This document shows positions 9,401 through 17,079 of a stretch of 26,019 nucleotides of DNA, in pieces (positions within the stretch are counted from its first letter, which is position 1; every line of letters begins with the position of its first letter). A model generated the notes under the pieces. It made no database searches. It saw nothing but the letters and a program-made list of their open reading frames with translations, and was not told where the DNA came from. Source of the DNA: Lenisia limosa (taxonomy: Eukaryota > Breviatea); assembly GCA_001655205.1 (NCBI GenBank), contig LPNZ01007710.1, positions 1 to 26,019 of the forward strand, written 5' to 3'. A program made the position numbers and the translations under genes.

Positions 9401-12400
9401 CCATGCTAGCTGTCGCAACCAAAACACTGCTTCTGGCTGAGAAGCTGCTTAATGTTGGTAGTGTTTGAATTGGTCTTTTTGGTTCTGCGGCCTGATGAGC
9501 CTCCCCCCAGATTCGTACTATTGAGGGTAAGATCGAAGATGTGCAGTTCTTTGCCTTCGTTCGTATTTTGCACCCCGTCACTTTCGCATGTGCCAATGGT
9601 AGGGATTGAAGGAGACAAATCATCATTGTTTCTTTGTAACAAATCGAGTAGTTCATCTCGGTTTCACAAGTTGGTGTGGCTAACTCCTCAGATTCGAAGG
9701 AAGGAGACACCATCCGCCCAAGAACCCCGACCTCCTTTAAAGACCTCCAGTATGCCAATTTCGTATCCATTTCGCTTATACCTCGAATTTATTGTCAATC
9801 CCCCAGGACCACTTTGAGTCAAACGAAAGGCATGCAGTCGGCGGTGGTCAGCTATCTCTCCAACAAGGTTCTTGACGTCGTTGTGAGCGGTGCTTGCACT
9901 GCCTGCCTTTTCATCTTTTCGAACTAACCTCCAAGGCCTCACCCAACTCTACGCACGGCCTCTACAGCATTTTGGACATGTTCCTTAACCTCGCCGCATC
10001 ACTCAGCAAACACTCGGTGCGACCCTTGTTCAACCGCTATTGGCCCAAACAACTATCGGTAGTACTCACCAATTAGATCAACTCCAATGTGGACTTCTCT
10101 AAGTTGCCGCCCAACGTAGCCGTCAGAGTACAGGGGAGGGAGTTGGTTTACTGATTAGCCTTGGCTCATATGATTTCTTTATTGGCCTTTTTATAAAATA
10201 CGTGATGCTGATGATGTAGAAAGCAGGCAAATCAGGCTGGGTCGTAGCTCTCGTGACTATCCTGGTGGAAGTGGCTCATCAACTTGCTGAACTCTCTGGA
10301 CTATCTCCGTGAGGGGTCGTTACCTGGCAGCTTGCCTTACTACTAATAACTGACATTCTCCCAGGCCTCTCAGAGCCGTAATAATGACTGACATTCTCCC
10401 AGGCCTCTCAGAACCGTAATAATAACTAACATTCTCCCAGGCCTCTCAGAGCCGTTTTAGACACCGTCAAGTCCATCATCATCACCCATCAAGTAAGAGA
10501 CGTTTTGACCTATGACTGAAAGTTGCTGTTGCTGATGATAGAATAATGATAATGAAAAAATATTCACTTTCTACACACTCCTATTACCACTTTAGGAGGC
10601 CTTTATGTTCATTGTTCCCGACTTCTTCGAAGTAAGTCCCACCTCATAGGGACCTTCAAAGGACCATTTCAGCATCCTTTGAACGTCCCTATGAAACTAT
10701 CCTGCTCCTATCTTACTCCATGTAGCACGAGGCCGTCAGTGGGCTGGCAGATAACGCGAGTGCCGCACAGCTTTTGGACGTTTTGGGCACGATTCAGTCG
10801 AAGCTTGATCAGCAGGTGCCCTCGCTGATCACAAGGTGAGAGTGAGTCATTTTTCTCATCTTTAGTGAGGTGTATGGAGGTTGCCTTGCCAGCTTGGAAA
10901 AGAGCCAGTTTGCCCTCAACTCCGCTGCCGCAGCAGTTATGACCCAATNNNNNNNNNNNNNNNNNNNNNNNNNNNNNNNNNNNNNNNNNNNNNNNNNNNN
11001 NNNNNNNNNNNNNNNNNNNNNNNNNNNNNNNNNNNNNNNNNNNNNNNNNNNNNNNNNNNNNNNNNNNNNNNNNNNNNNNNNNNNNNNNAGGGCTGTACAC
11101 GACAAGCTGGGTACTCCTCACAGGTTCGCTGGCTCTACTTCTGAAACATAATCAATACTTTATCATATGTAAATCATCTCATATGTTGTTTATATTCATA
11201 TGGCATTCATTCGTGTAAATAAATGGGGATACTGTCCCATTTCGTTGAATTTACCGATTTAGGTATCCACCCAAAGCAGAAAGCTTGCTGTGACTTTAGT
11301 CAGACAAAACAAAGGTTTTGTGGTGTACATTTAGGTTTAATACAATGAACCCAGACATATAACCGCTTTAGGCGAAGGACTCGCAGTGTTTGGACTAAAC
11401 TCTGAGGCAAACACAGTGCATTGTGTGGGGTTCTCCAAAAACCATCCTCTTCTTCACGTGAGCAAATTGCTTCTTGATCGGTTGTTCAACTCAAAATGAT
11501 ATAGCTAACACAACAGGCTGCCCGAGAGCCGTCCCCCCTGACAGCGTCGCCGGATGCCGTGCCACAGTCCTCCAACATCATCTTTCACGTCAATGATGGC
11601 GTTCGTTGGGCTTCTCTTTTAGGATTTGAAAAAGGCAGCTTACCCCTCAGACCGCTACAGAGACTGCCACTTTCCAAGGAGTGGACAGTGATCACGTGAC
11701 TCTGACACCCGACCAAATTCTACCTTCAGGTTTGATGGTCAATTATGGCGCGGTGTAAAACGCTACTAACATATCATAAATTACTACCTGCTATGGAAAT
11801 GATATCCGTTGTGGATTACCAACGCTTTAGGTCTCGGTTTTGCTCCAGACTCTGTATTCAGTACTAAGGGCGTGACGCGGTTGATGCCGTGTGCGGACCT
11901 TGGTAGGCTATGTGACTCAGAACTATCGTGACGTTCGGGACTTATGAATTAGGTGGTGCATTGGTCGTATCCAAGACGCTTGCCCTCTTCATTCCAACCA
12001 CAGATGCCATGGTAAGAAGTGGCGAAATCCTTTTACGTTCCACTTCTGTTGTGTTGGTTATTTGATTTGACCCCGAAGGACTATCTGCCGTTCTGCGCTC
12101 CCGTCGCCTCTTTGACCGAAATTGTACGTGCTAAATTATTTGATTGGAAATGAGACATGAGAGAAATTGGCGAATTAAATTCGTCCTTCTTTATTGCGTT
12201 TTTTTCGGGCTTATAGTATTTGTTAAAATACACATTCTTTACTTTGGCAGCACTACCGTCTTGACTCCGGACGCAATAAGGCCATGGAACTGTTTTTCAG
12301 TAGGTCGTGCTTTCAGAGATAGAATCAGCAAGATTAACTTAAGCTTATTCCAATACATCACTGATAAGCTTTTTTTGCTCATGGTCACTCTATAGAAGAC

Positions 12401-15400
12401 AATGTGACCCTTTTTGTTGTGTTCGCAACGCAGGACGAACGCAACGCTGCGGCCAAGGCACTCAAGGGGGTCTCAAGTGCTGAGTGGGGGGATGGTCCTA
12501 AACAGATGATGAATATGGGTATAAAAACTTTCTCGCCTCAATTCGGGCCTAAAGGCCAGTACTTTTGTGTACCTTTCATGTTTGAGGGTTTGACCAATTA
12601 GACTTATTGCAGGCCGCGCGCTACAGAGCAAACTGAAGGCTACAACCACCTCGTGGCAAAACGGGACGCTTTCAAACCTTGACTATCTTTTGGCGCTGAA
12701 CAGGTGGCCAGTAATATGAGGAATAGCAATGAAAAATAAGGTTGTTTCTGGCCGAAGCCGTCNNNNNNNNNNNNNNNNNNNNNNNNNNNNNNNNNNNNNN
12801 NNNNNNNNNNNNNNNNNNNGCCTTACAACTCTGTGCACACGGCTTTCTGTGTGCCTCCCCAGCAATTGGAAATGAGGAACAGTTAGTCTGTTTTATGTAT
12901 CTAGGAATCTGTCAAAAAGTACCCCATTAGCGCAGATTGTTACTTGGTGTAACTCCTCCAGGATATCCGGCCGGTCCTTCAACACCATTCACCAGTACCC
13001 TGTCATGCCATGGGTACTCTCCGATTACTCTTCTGCCACACTCGACCTCAATGACCCCCAGGTTTGTCCTATTAAGCTCAAATTGATACCAAACATACCA
13101 TACCCTTCCTTACAGCAAGTGATGTATTGCTTTACGTTGCAGTCTTACCGAGACCTTTCCAAGCCCATTGCAGCGATATCCGAAGAACGAAGAGCTGCAG
13201 CCTCAGTGAAGTACCAAAGGTTGGCCCTCTACTGGCTCTCTCAAGTCTTCTGCAATGTAACACCATGCAGTCTGTTGGAGTCCAATGACACCCCCTATAT
13301 GCATGGGTCGCACTACAGCAATGTTGGCGTTCCGATATACTTCCTCGTTCGTTTAGGTGTGGTGACTGGTTATGATAAGATGTTCGGGTTCATCTTTTTA
13401 TTGCACCGTTTTGTTCAACACATTCTATCAGTATCTAGTGGTAGCATCTTTAACTCATTGCCCCGCTACGATTTATCTTTTGTAGCCCCTTTCACGAACT
13501 ACCATGTCGCGTTCCAATCAGGTTTGCTGCCTCCATCAACTAAAATGAGACAAATGTTTCCAACATTTTCTCTTATTGGTGAATAACCACCATAGTGACA
13601 GTTGTTATCCCCCCCCCCCCAGGTACTTTTGACCACAGCGACCGGATGTTCTACTCGATCCCCAAGGCCTGGAAAAGTGCCACCACGTCTCCTTCAGATT
13701 GCAAAGAAGTGAGAAAACCATTATCAGCATGAACTTACCCCTCAGCTTATTCCTGAAATGTTTATGACGCCATCGCTTCTGGTTAACTCTTCTCGTTTTC
13801 CTCTTGGCACCACGCAAAACGGAACATGCATTGTGGGTGTTTTAATGGGGGTGGTACGTTGTGGGTGTGTCTCTCCTACGGTAGCTGATTCGACCTCTTA
13901 CTGTGCAGTCAAACGTTGAACTGCCGCAATGGGCTAGTACGGCCGCCAACTTTATAGCCTTGCATCGCGCCGCGTTGGAAAGCAGCCACGTCACCGCTGC
14001 CCTGCCTAAGTGGATTGACCTTGTCTTCGGCTGCAACCAACAGGGCCCCGGCGCTGTGGAGTGTTATAACGGTTTGCTTCCCACTGCCAGGCTAAATGCC
14101 TTTTGGAATCCCTTTTCTTTTTGCTCTTTTTGTCATTTTTGTGACAGAGACTTTACTGCACGTAGTGTTCTACCCCACAGCATATGCGGACCAATGTAAA
14201 TTGGATGCAGTGGAACCGATGGAACGGGAGGCTATCATTGACACCATCAAACTCTTCGGCCAGTGCCCTGTTCAGGTCTTCAAAGTGGGTCGCGTCATGA
14301 ACCTTTTCATTTACCTCCAAAGAAGCCGCACCCCCCGCATACCGTTGAGCCAACACAAATGTTCGGCATGTTCAAGTGGGAGGGGATGTTAGGGGATGTT
14401 CGACATATCCAAGTGGGAGGGGATGTTCGGCATATTCAAGTGGGAGGGAATGAATTTGTTTAAATCCTCGTTAAAGACATCATACCTTGTACGGAAGTCT
14501 TGTGACACACAGTGCGCTACTGTTCAGAAAGAAGCCCACACCTGGAACTTCCGAGCCCCCCCAATGTACGAGAGGGCTACTTAACTTAAAAAATGATTCG
14601 CAGAGCCTCACCCCACAGTATCATCAGAGCCTAGCTCATTGGTGTCGACAGCCGTGATTCCGTCCCCAGTCAAGCCCATTGCTATTGAGGTGACTTGAAC
14701 TGGTGTTAATACTGAATTGCCTCTTGCCTTCCCTAACTATTCAGGCATTGAACCAAAAGCAAGGCTATCTTTGTGTCGCCGAATCTGGCGTCTTCTCGGT
14801 GCTTCAGTTCGGCGGCATAGCTGAGGGTTTGTTTGGTTCGGCCGTGACCTCTCCAGTGGATGCAATTCGAGCTGAGGAAACTGCAGTTCAAGCCGAAGTC
14901 CGCCTGGAAACGCCCTGTATGTTCATTTGCCTATTCTGACCGCTATCTTGTCCCGCCACTGCACCTGTAACCCCTTAGCAACGACGCCTTCGTACACTTC
15001 CACCAACCCCTTCGATGCGCCCGTATCCACTAACCCCTTTGACACTCCGAGCCAATGTACGTCCAAACATTACCAACTGACCATCTAGCCCAGGCCGCCA
15101 GCTCCGAAAGCTCGTCCGGCCCGGCTCGTGTCACCCGAACTGCTTCCAAGGCTGGTCTGTTTATTGGGCAAAGGGGTGACAAAATTTTCCTTCTGTGAAT
15201 ATATTTCTGACCTTCAGGCAAAGCGGTGCTCTTTGGCACCATGAATGTCAGCAAAAAAGCCGCCAATATGGCGACATCTGGAGTTACAGGTGGGAAGGCG
15301 GTAAATTTGTGCTTCTTATCAAATATTCCCAACTACTCGCCAGATAATAGTCCTTAACATAACTTCTTTGAATTCACTGGAAAATGACATGGGATGCTGA

Positions 15401-16966
15401 GCTGCAGAATGGGCTCTGTTTGTTTTGTTATTTCCAACCCTTGTGTGTTGTCAGCCAACAGGGTTGATTTGGGCTGTTTTTGTTTCAGAAATTTTCCAAT
15501 TTTACTCCCCCCCCCCTCACCGTTGAAGGTATGGCGTCATCGGTCTCTTCGGGGGCTGGCTCCCTCTGGAAAGTGGTCAAAAACTCCAAAGGTTGTGGGG
15601 TGGCGGGTTGAGGTAAAGCAGTCACTAACGATCCTAGAAATTGGAGATTGGCACAGTCTTCCCGTTCCGATTCTGCCGAACCAGGGTAGGGCCTTCCCCA
15701 CCCTGCTAATATCTGTAGTTCTAGGTGGCAACCACGTGACCTTGTCCCAAGAGGATGCGCTCTTTGTTCTCTCACCCGCCGACTTCAGCGTCCGAGTGGG
15801 CCCTGGGCTGGCGTTATGGGGTCTGTGCTCCCAGGCTTTACCCAGGCTTTTTGTACCGCTTCCATATTAAACGTATAACCGGGCCCTAGTGCATGCTTCC
15901 GCCATACACAGCAGTCGACTCGCAGCTGCTGCTTCCTCATGATGCCAGACCTCTCGCCATCAAAATCATCAACAAGGTTGGCATGCTGTGCTGCAAGTGG
16001 AACAGATATTTGTTTTGATCCTTTGTTATTCGATCGCAACCAGGCTGTTCCTTCATGTGATTAGTCCCTCGTCATCCTCAGTGCTACGTATCTCCTTTTC
16101 GCGTCAATCAAAAAGACCATGCAAATCGAGAAAACTGTACGGCTTACCCATTTTGTCAAGCCCAATAAGGCAATTGCCTGTTTGGGAAGGGAGTCTTTCG
16201 CTGTGCAAGGACAGGATCCAAAGTAAGTACACTACAAACAACCAAAGCCACAATCTACACCGCTGTTGTCTTGGTTTCTTGGCTGGTGACCCCATTCACT
16301 GACCCTTACCCCCCAGGTCGATGATGATCAGCTCCATTAGAGATGTCTCTAGGTCCACAAATTTGGTTCATTTCGAAGCGGAAGTCATAAGCTGCAGCAC
16401 CTTGGTATGTCATATTCCCCTGTTGTCATTAATTACTGTGACCCTGAGTAGTTGGAGTGACGCTTTAGGAGGCTCTGAACGGCGTGGCTGTCTTGCTCAA
16501 ACGCGACGACTATCACTTTGTTGACGTGCTATCCCAGTCTGGCGAGGCTATTCAGACGTTCTCTGTTGACAAGGTGGGAACTGCACTTGCCTCTTTCGTG
16601 TTTCCTCATTTACTCTTTCAGGGAGATTGGACTTCCATTACGGGTTCTGAGGAGGCACTTTTCCTCCAAGGTGGGGATTACGGGTTCTGAGGAGGCACTT
16701 TTCCTCCATGGTGGATTACGGGTCCTGAGGAGGCACTTTTCCTCCATGGTGGGGATTACAACAAAAACCTGTGGAAATATTATCCCTAACAGTCTGTAGG
16801 CAGCAATGAGGTACTGAAGATGCCGCTAAATGATGACTCTTTCGTGTTGCCTTCCAAACACTCCGCGCCAGCAGGGAACAGGTGCGTTTCGCTGCGGATC
16901 GTTATCGTTACTGACATCTGTAGAGTCGGGGTTATGATGGACAGCCACTTGCACCTCTCAAAGTAG
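1969..16966 (+). CDS. Giant BEACH-domain protein (LYST/neurobeachin/WDFY3-type scaffold)
   Basis: This is a very large scaffold protein of the BEACH family. Known members act in lysosome and vesicle traffic, autophagy or membrane fusion, on the cytosolic face of membranes. About 82 exons were placed; they code for at least 2,500 residues, with some lost in gaps at 6735-6794 and 10949-11088. Domain order matches the family: ConA-like (3547-5194), ARM/HEAT-like (5302-10948), PH-like (11517-12518), BEACH (12613 to about 14375) and WD40 repeats (14604-16966). The start is the first in-frame ATG (1969), 45 bases after an in-frame TAA. The stop is TAG at 16964. Nearly all exon phases agree. Junctions near 3446-3546 and 14376-14603 are unresolved. 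The family is certain; the subfamily is not. I infer a functional gene, since no frame-breaking lesion is needed except possibly at those two junctions. Confidence 0.93.
3799..4326. repeat. AT-rich, palindrome-filled large intron
   Basis: This intron of the BEACH gene contains many short self-complementary blocks built on ATATCATA/TATGATAT (for example 3831-3856, 3865-3890, 3928-3985, 4140-4246). No coding potential is seen. Similar blocks recur at about 9170-9300, 11155-11225, 23222-23320 and 24270-24345, always in introns. Confidence 0.7.
4711..4756 (+). repeat. Direct repeat in a BEACH intron (18 bp, 28-bp period)
   Basis: The block atattcgtgaccatcttt occurs at 4711-4728 (shifted by one base at the start) and at 4739-4756. 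Each copy has a GTGAC branch-like site. It lies shortly before the acceptor at 4778. Confidence 0.75.
5190..5263 (+). repeat. Triplicated 5' splice site after a ConA-domain exon
   Basis: Three imperfect copies of caccagtatgttgggactgtt start at 5190, 5211 and 5240. The exon ends at 5194 in copy 1 (ACCA|gtatgt); copies 2 and 3 repeat an equally good donor inside the intron. Copy 2 has an internal insertion of about 8 bp. Confidence 0.8.
6735..6794. other. Assembly gap inside a BEACH-gene exon/intron boundary
   Basis: Sixty N follow a run of 13 G (6722-6734). The exon starting at 6612 reads open up to the G run, so its end and the next donor are in or next to the gap. The acceptor of the next exon is at 6863. 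Confidence 0.9.
9108..9165 (+). repeat. Duplicated exon end and donor with disabled second donor
   Basis: Two adjacent 29-bp copies, at 9108-9136 and 9137-9165, differ at one base. Copy 1 spans the exon end and donor (GCTGAAG|gtgggt at 9121/9122). In copy 2 the same place reads GAAGATGGG, so the donor GT is AT. Confidence 0.9.
10345..10456 (+). repeat. Triplicated 3' splice site (38-bp period)
   Basis: A unit made of ACTGACATTCTCCCAG (branch site plus acceptor) and the following gcctctcagagccg is present three times, with the acceptor AG ending at 10364, 10402 and 10440. Only the last leads to an open frame; use of the first meets TAA within 60 bases. Confidence 0.9.
10645..10693. repeat. 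19-bp inverted repeat (hairpin) inside a 94-nt intron
   Basis: The arms 10645-10663 and 10675-10693 are complementary at 18 of 19 positions, with an 11-base loop. They lie within intron 10632-10725 of the BEACH gene, a few bases after the donor. Confidence 0.8.
10949..11088. other. Assembly gap within the BEACH gene
   Basis: The run of N hides the end of the exon starting at 10866 and the start of the exon ending at 11110, just before the PH-like domain. Some tens of residues are probably lost. Confidence 0.9.
11089..12518 (+). other. PH-like domain region of the BEACH protein
   Basis: The exons are 11089-11110 (partial after a gap), 11263-11314, 11372-11457, 11517-11695, 11730-11752 (only 23 nt), 11831-11902, 11953-12011, 12079-12123, 12251-12299 and 12396-12518. 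The end carries the family signature of the PH-BEACH domain: HYRLDSGRNKAMELFF corresponds to the conserved R/H-Y-x-L-x-x-x-A-L/M-E-L/I-F-F, followed by DNVTLFVVFATQDERN, the strand with Leu/Phe and the final helix. In known structures this PH-like fold packs directly against BEACH. Phases agree throughout. Residues missing in the gap 10949-11088 belong just before it. Confidence 0.85.
12763..12819. other. Assembly gap in a BEACH-domain intron
   Basis: The N run lies inside intron 12704-12961. The flanking exons (ending LALN, resuming ISGRSFNT) join in phase, so probably no coding sequence is lost. Confidence 0.85.
13609..13620 (+). repeat. Poly-C tract directly at an acceptor
   Basis: Twelve C run straight into the acceptor AG (13621-13622) of the exon starting at 13623, acting as an all-C pyrimidine tract. 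Other C runs of 10-13 lie at 1699-1709, 6377-6389, 9310-9319 and 15507-15516, the last three within about 25 bases of an acceptor. Confidence 0.8.
14359..14449 (+). repeat. Triplicated donor-bearing 27-bp unit at the end of the BEACH domain
   Basis: Copies at 14359-14385, 14396-14422 and 14423-14449 follow the consensus atgttcggcatattcaagtg plus ggagggg. Each contains the potential donor CAAGTGGGAGG. Copies 1 and 2 are separated by a 10-bp partial unit. It is not clear which donor is used. Confidence 0.85.
14604..16966 (+). other. C-terminal WD40 repeat region with NPF-rich insert
   Basis: The exons are 14604-14689, 14745-14916, 14979-15056, 15089-15154, 15218-15289, 15529-15591, 15638-15685, 15725-15795, 15890-15976, 16065-16222, 16317-16404, 16469-16573, 16622-16670, 16800-16881 and 16924-16966. 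Blade-like pieces are visible (VTLSQEDALFVLSPADFSVR; NGVAVLLKRDDYHFVDVLSQ; DWTSITGSEEALFLQG), as expected for the propeller following BEACH. Between the first pieces sits a low-complexity Ser/Thr/Ala stretch with two copies of STNPFD. Phase agrees at every junction from 14604 to the stop. How this region joins the BEACH exon is unresolved, since the first exon needs phase 1 and no suitable donor was found. Confidence 0.85.
16637..16754 (+). repeat. Triplicated exon-end and donor in the WD40 region
   Basis: Copies at 16637-16676, 16677-16714 and 16715-16754 (40, 38 and 40 bp) are nearly identical. Copy 1 covers the last 34 bases of exon 16622-16670 and its donor GTGGGG. Copies 2 and 3 lie in the intron and start with an in-frame TGA if read through. 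Confidence 0.9.
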
Positions 16967-17076
16967 CCTTACTTCCTCACGTTTTGATACATTTAATATA
17001 ATGATTGTTCATGGGTCGCTCATTCGTTGTTTAAATATTCCAAGTCACTTAATTTACCAATTCTGAAAATGATTTA
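16967..17076. other. Convergent spacer between BEACH and XPR1 stop codons
   Basis: Only 110 bp separate the two stop codons, so both 3' UTRs must be very short or overlap. The sequence is AT-rich. On the minus strand the XPR1 stop TAA is part of TAATAAATC (17079 down to 17071), so a canonical AATAAA overlaps the stop codon. On the plus strand no AATAAA is seen after the BEACH stop; only the variant-like tttaatataat lies about 30 bases downstream. Confidence 0.7.
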
Positions 17077-17079
17077 TTA
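17071..17079 (-). terminator. Polyadenylation signal AATAAA overlapping the XPR1 stop codon
   Basis: The minus strand reads TAATAAATC, in which TAA is the stop and AATAAA begins one base inside it. A signal overlapping the stop implies a 3' UTR of perhaps 10-30 nt, as found in other protists with compact genomes. Confidence 0.5.

Larger units (their letters stand above)
5302..10948 (+). other. ARM/HEAT-like region of the BEACH protein
   Basis: The exons are 5302-5342, 5465-5686, 5839-5940, 5992-6052, 6149-6219, 6277-6361, 6404-6471, 6612 to the gap at 6735, 6864-6966, 7018-7101, 7151-7245, 7301-7352, 7405-7485, 7517-7597, 7642-7718, 7830-7912, 7983-8072, 8125-8185, 8211-8373, 8405-8555, 8697-8815, 8847-8995, 9057-9121, 9335-9453, 9511-9598, 9692-9749, 9807-9882, 9936-10016, 10077-10145, 10220-10308, 10441-10492, 10596-10631, 10726-10835 and 10866 to the gap. 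The product is a chain of amphipathic helices. IIAIGGLPVLTLAL and NSALWLRAPVHSLALW match the conserved GG-x-x-x-L-L and W-x-R/K-A/T-P signatures after the ConA domain in neurobeachin and WDFY3. The end of exon 5465-5686 could be 9 nt later. About 1,000 residues. Confidence 0.82.
12613..14375 (+). other. BEACH domain
   Basis: The exons are 12613-12703, 12962-13061, 13143-13219, 13271-13356, 13486-13521, 13623-13708, 13746-13832, 13909-14071, 14166-14284 and 14323 to about 14375. Conserved motifs appear in family order: SNLDYLLALN; FNTIHQYPVMPWVLSDY; YRDLSKPIAAIS; PYMHGSHYSNVGVPIYFLVR; APFTNYHVAFQSGTFDHSDR; CKELIPEMFMTP; LHRAALESSHVTAALPKWID followed at once by LVFGCNQQGPGA; and FGQCPVQVFK then KPHP. 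Each matches the consensus of LYST, neurobeachin and WDFY3 closely. The usual Val-Lys-Glu-Leu-Ile-Pro is Cys-Lys-Glu-Leu-Ile-Pro here. All junctions keep frame. The 3' end of the last exon is uncertain because three similar donor sites follow one another. The domain call is as firm as reading by eye allows. Confidence 0.96.

Noticed and set aside
10345-10456. Triplicated repeats as a CRISPR array
   Set aside because: Units are directly adjacent without unique spacers, carry splice signals and lie in a eukaryotic intron.
13005-13586. A 193-codon open frame through the BEACH region as one continuous exon
   Set aside because: Only pieces of it encode BEACH motifs. The rest (for example 13062-13142, 13220-13270 and 13357-13485) interrupts the conserved order and is bounded by good GT-AG sites; splicing restores the domain exactly.
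1969-16966. BEACH locus as a decayed pseudogene with many frameshifts
   Set aside because: Interruptions coincide with GT...branch...AG signals and phases agree across almost all of about 82 exons. Conserved motifs are intact. Splicing explains the data better.
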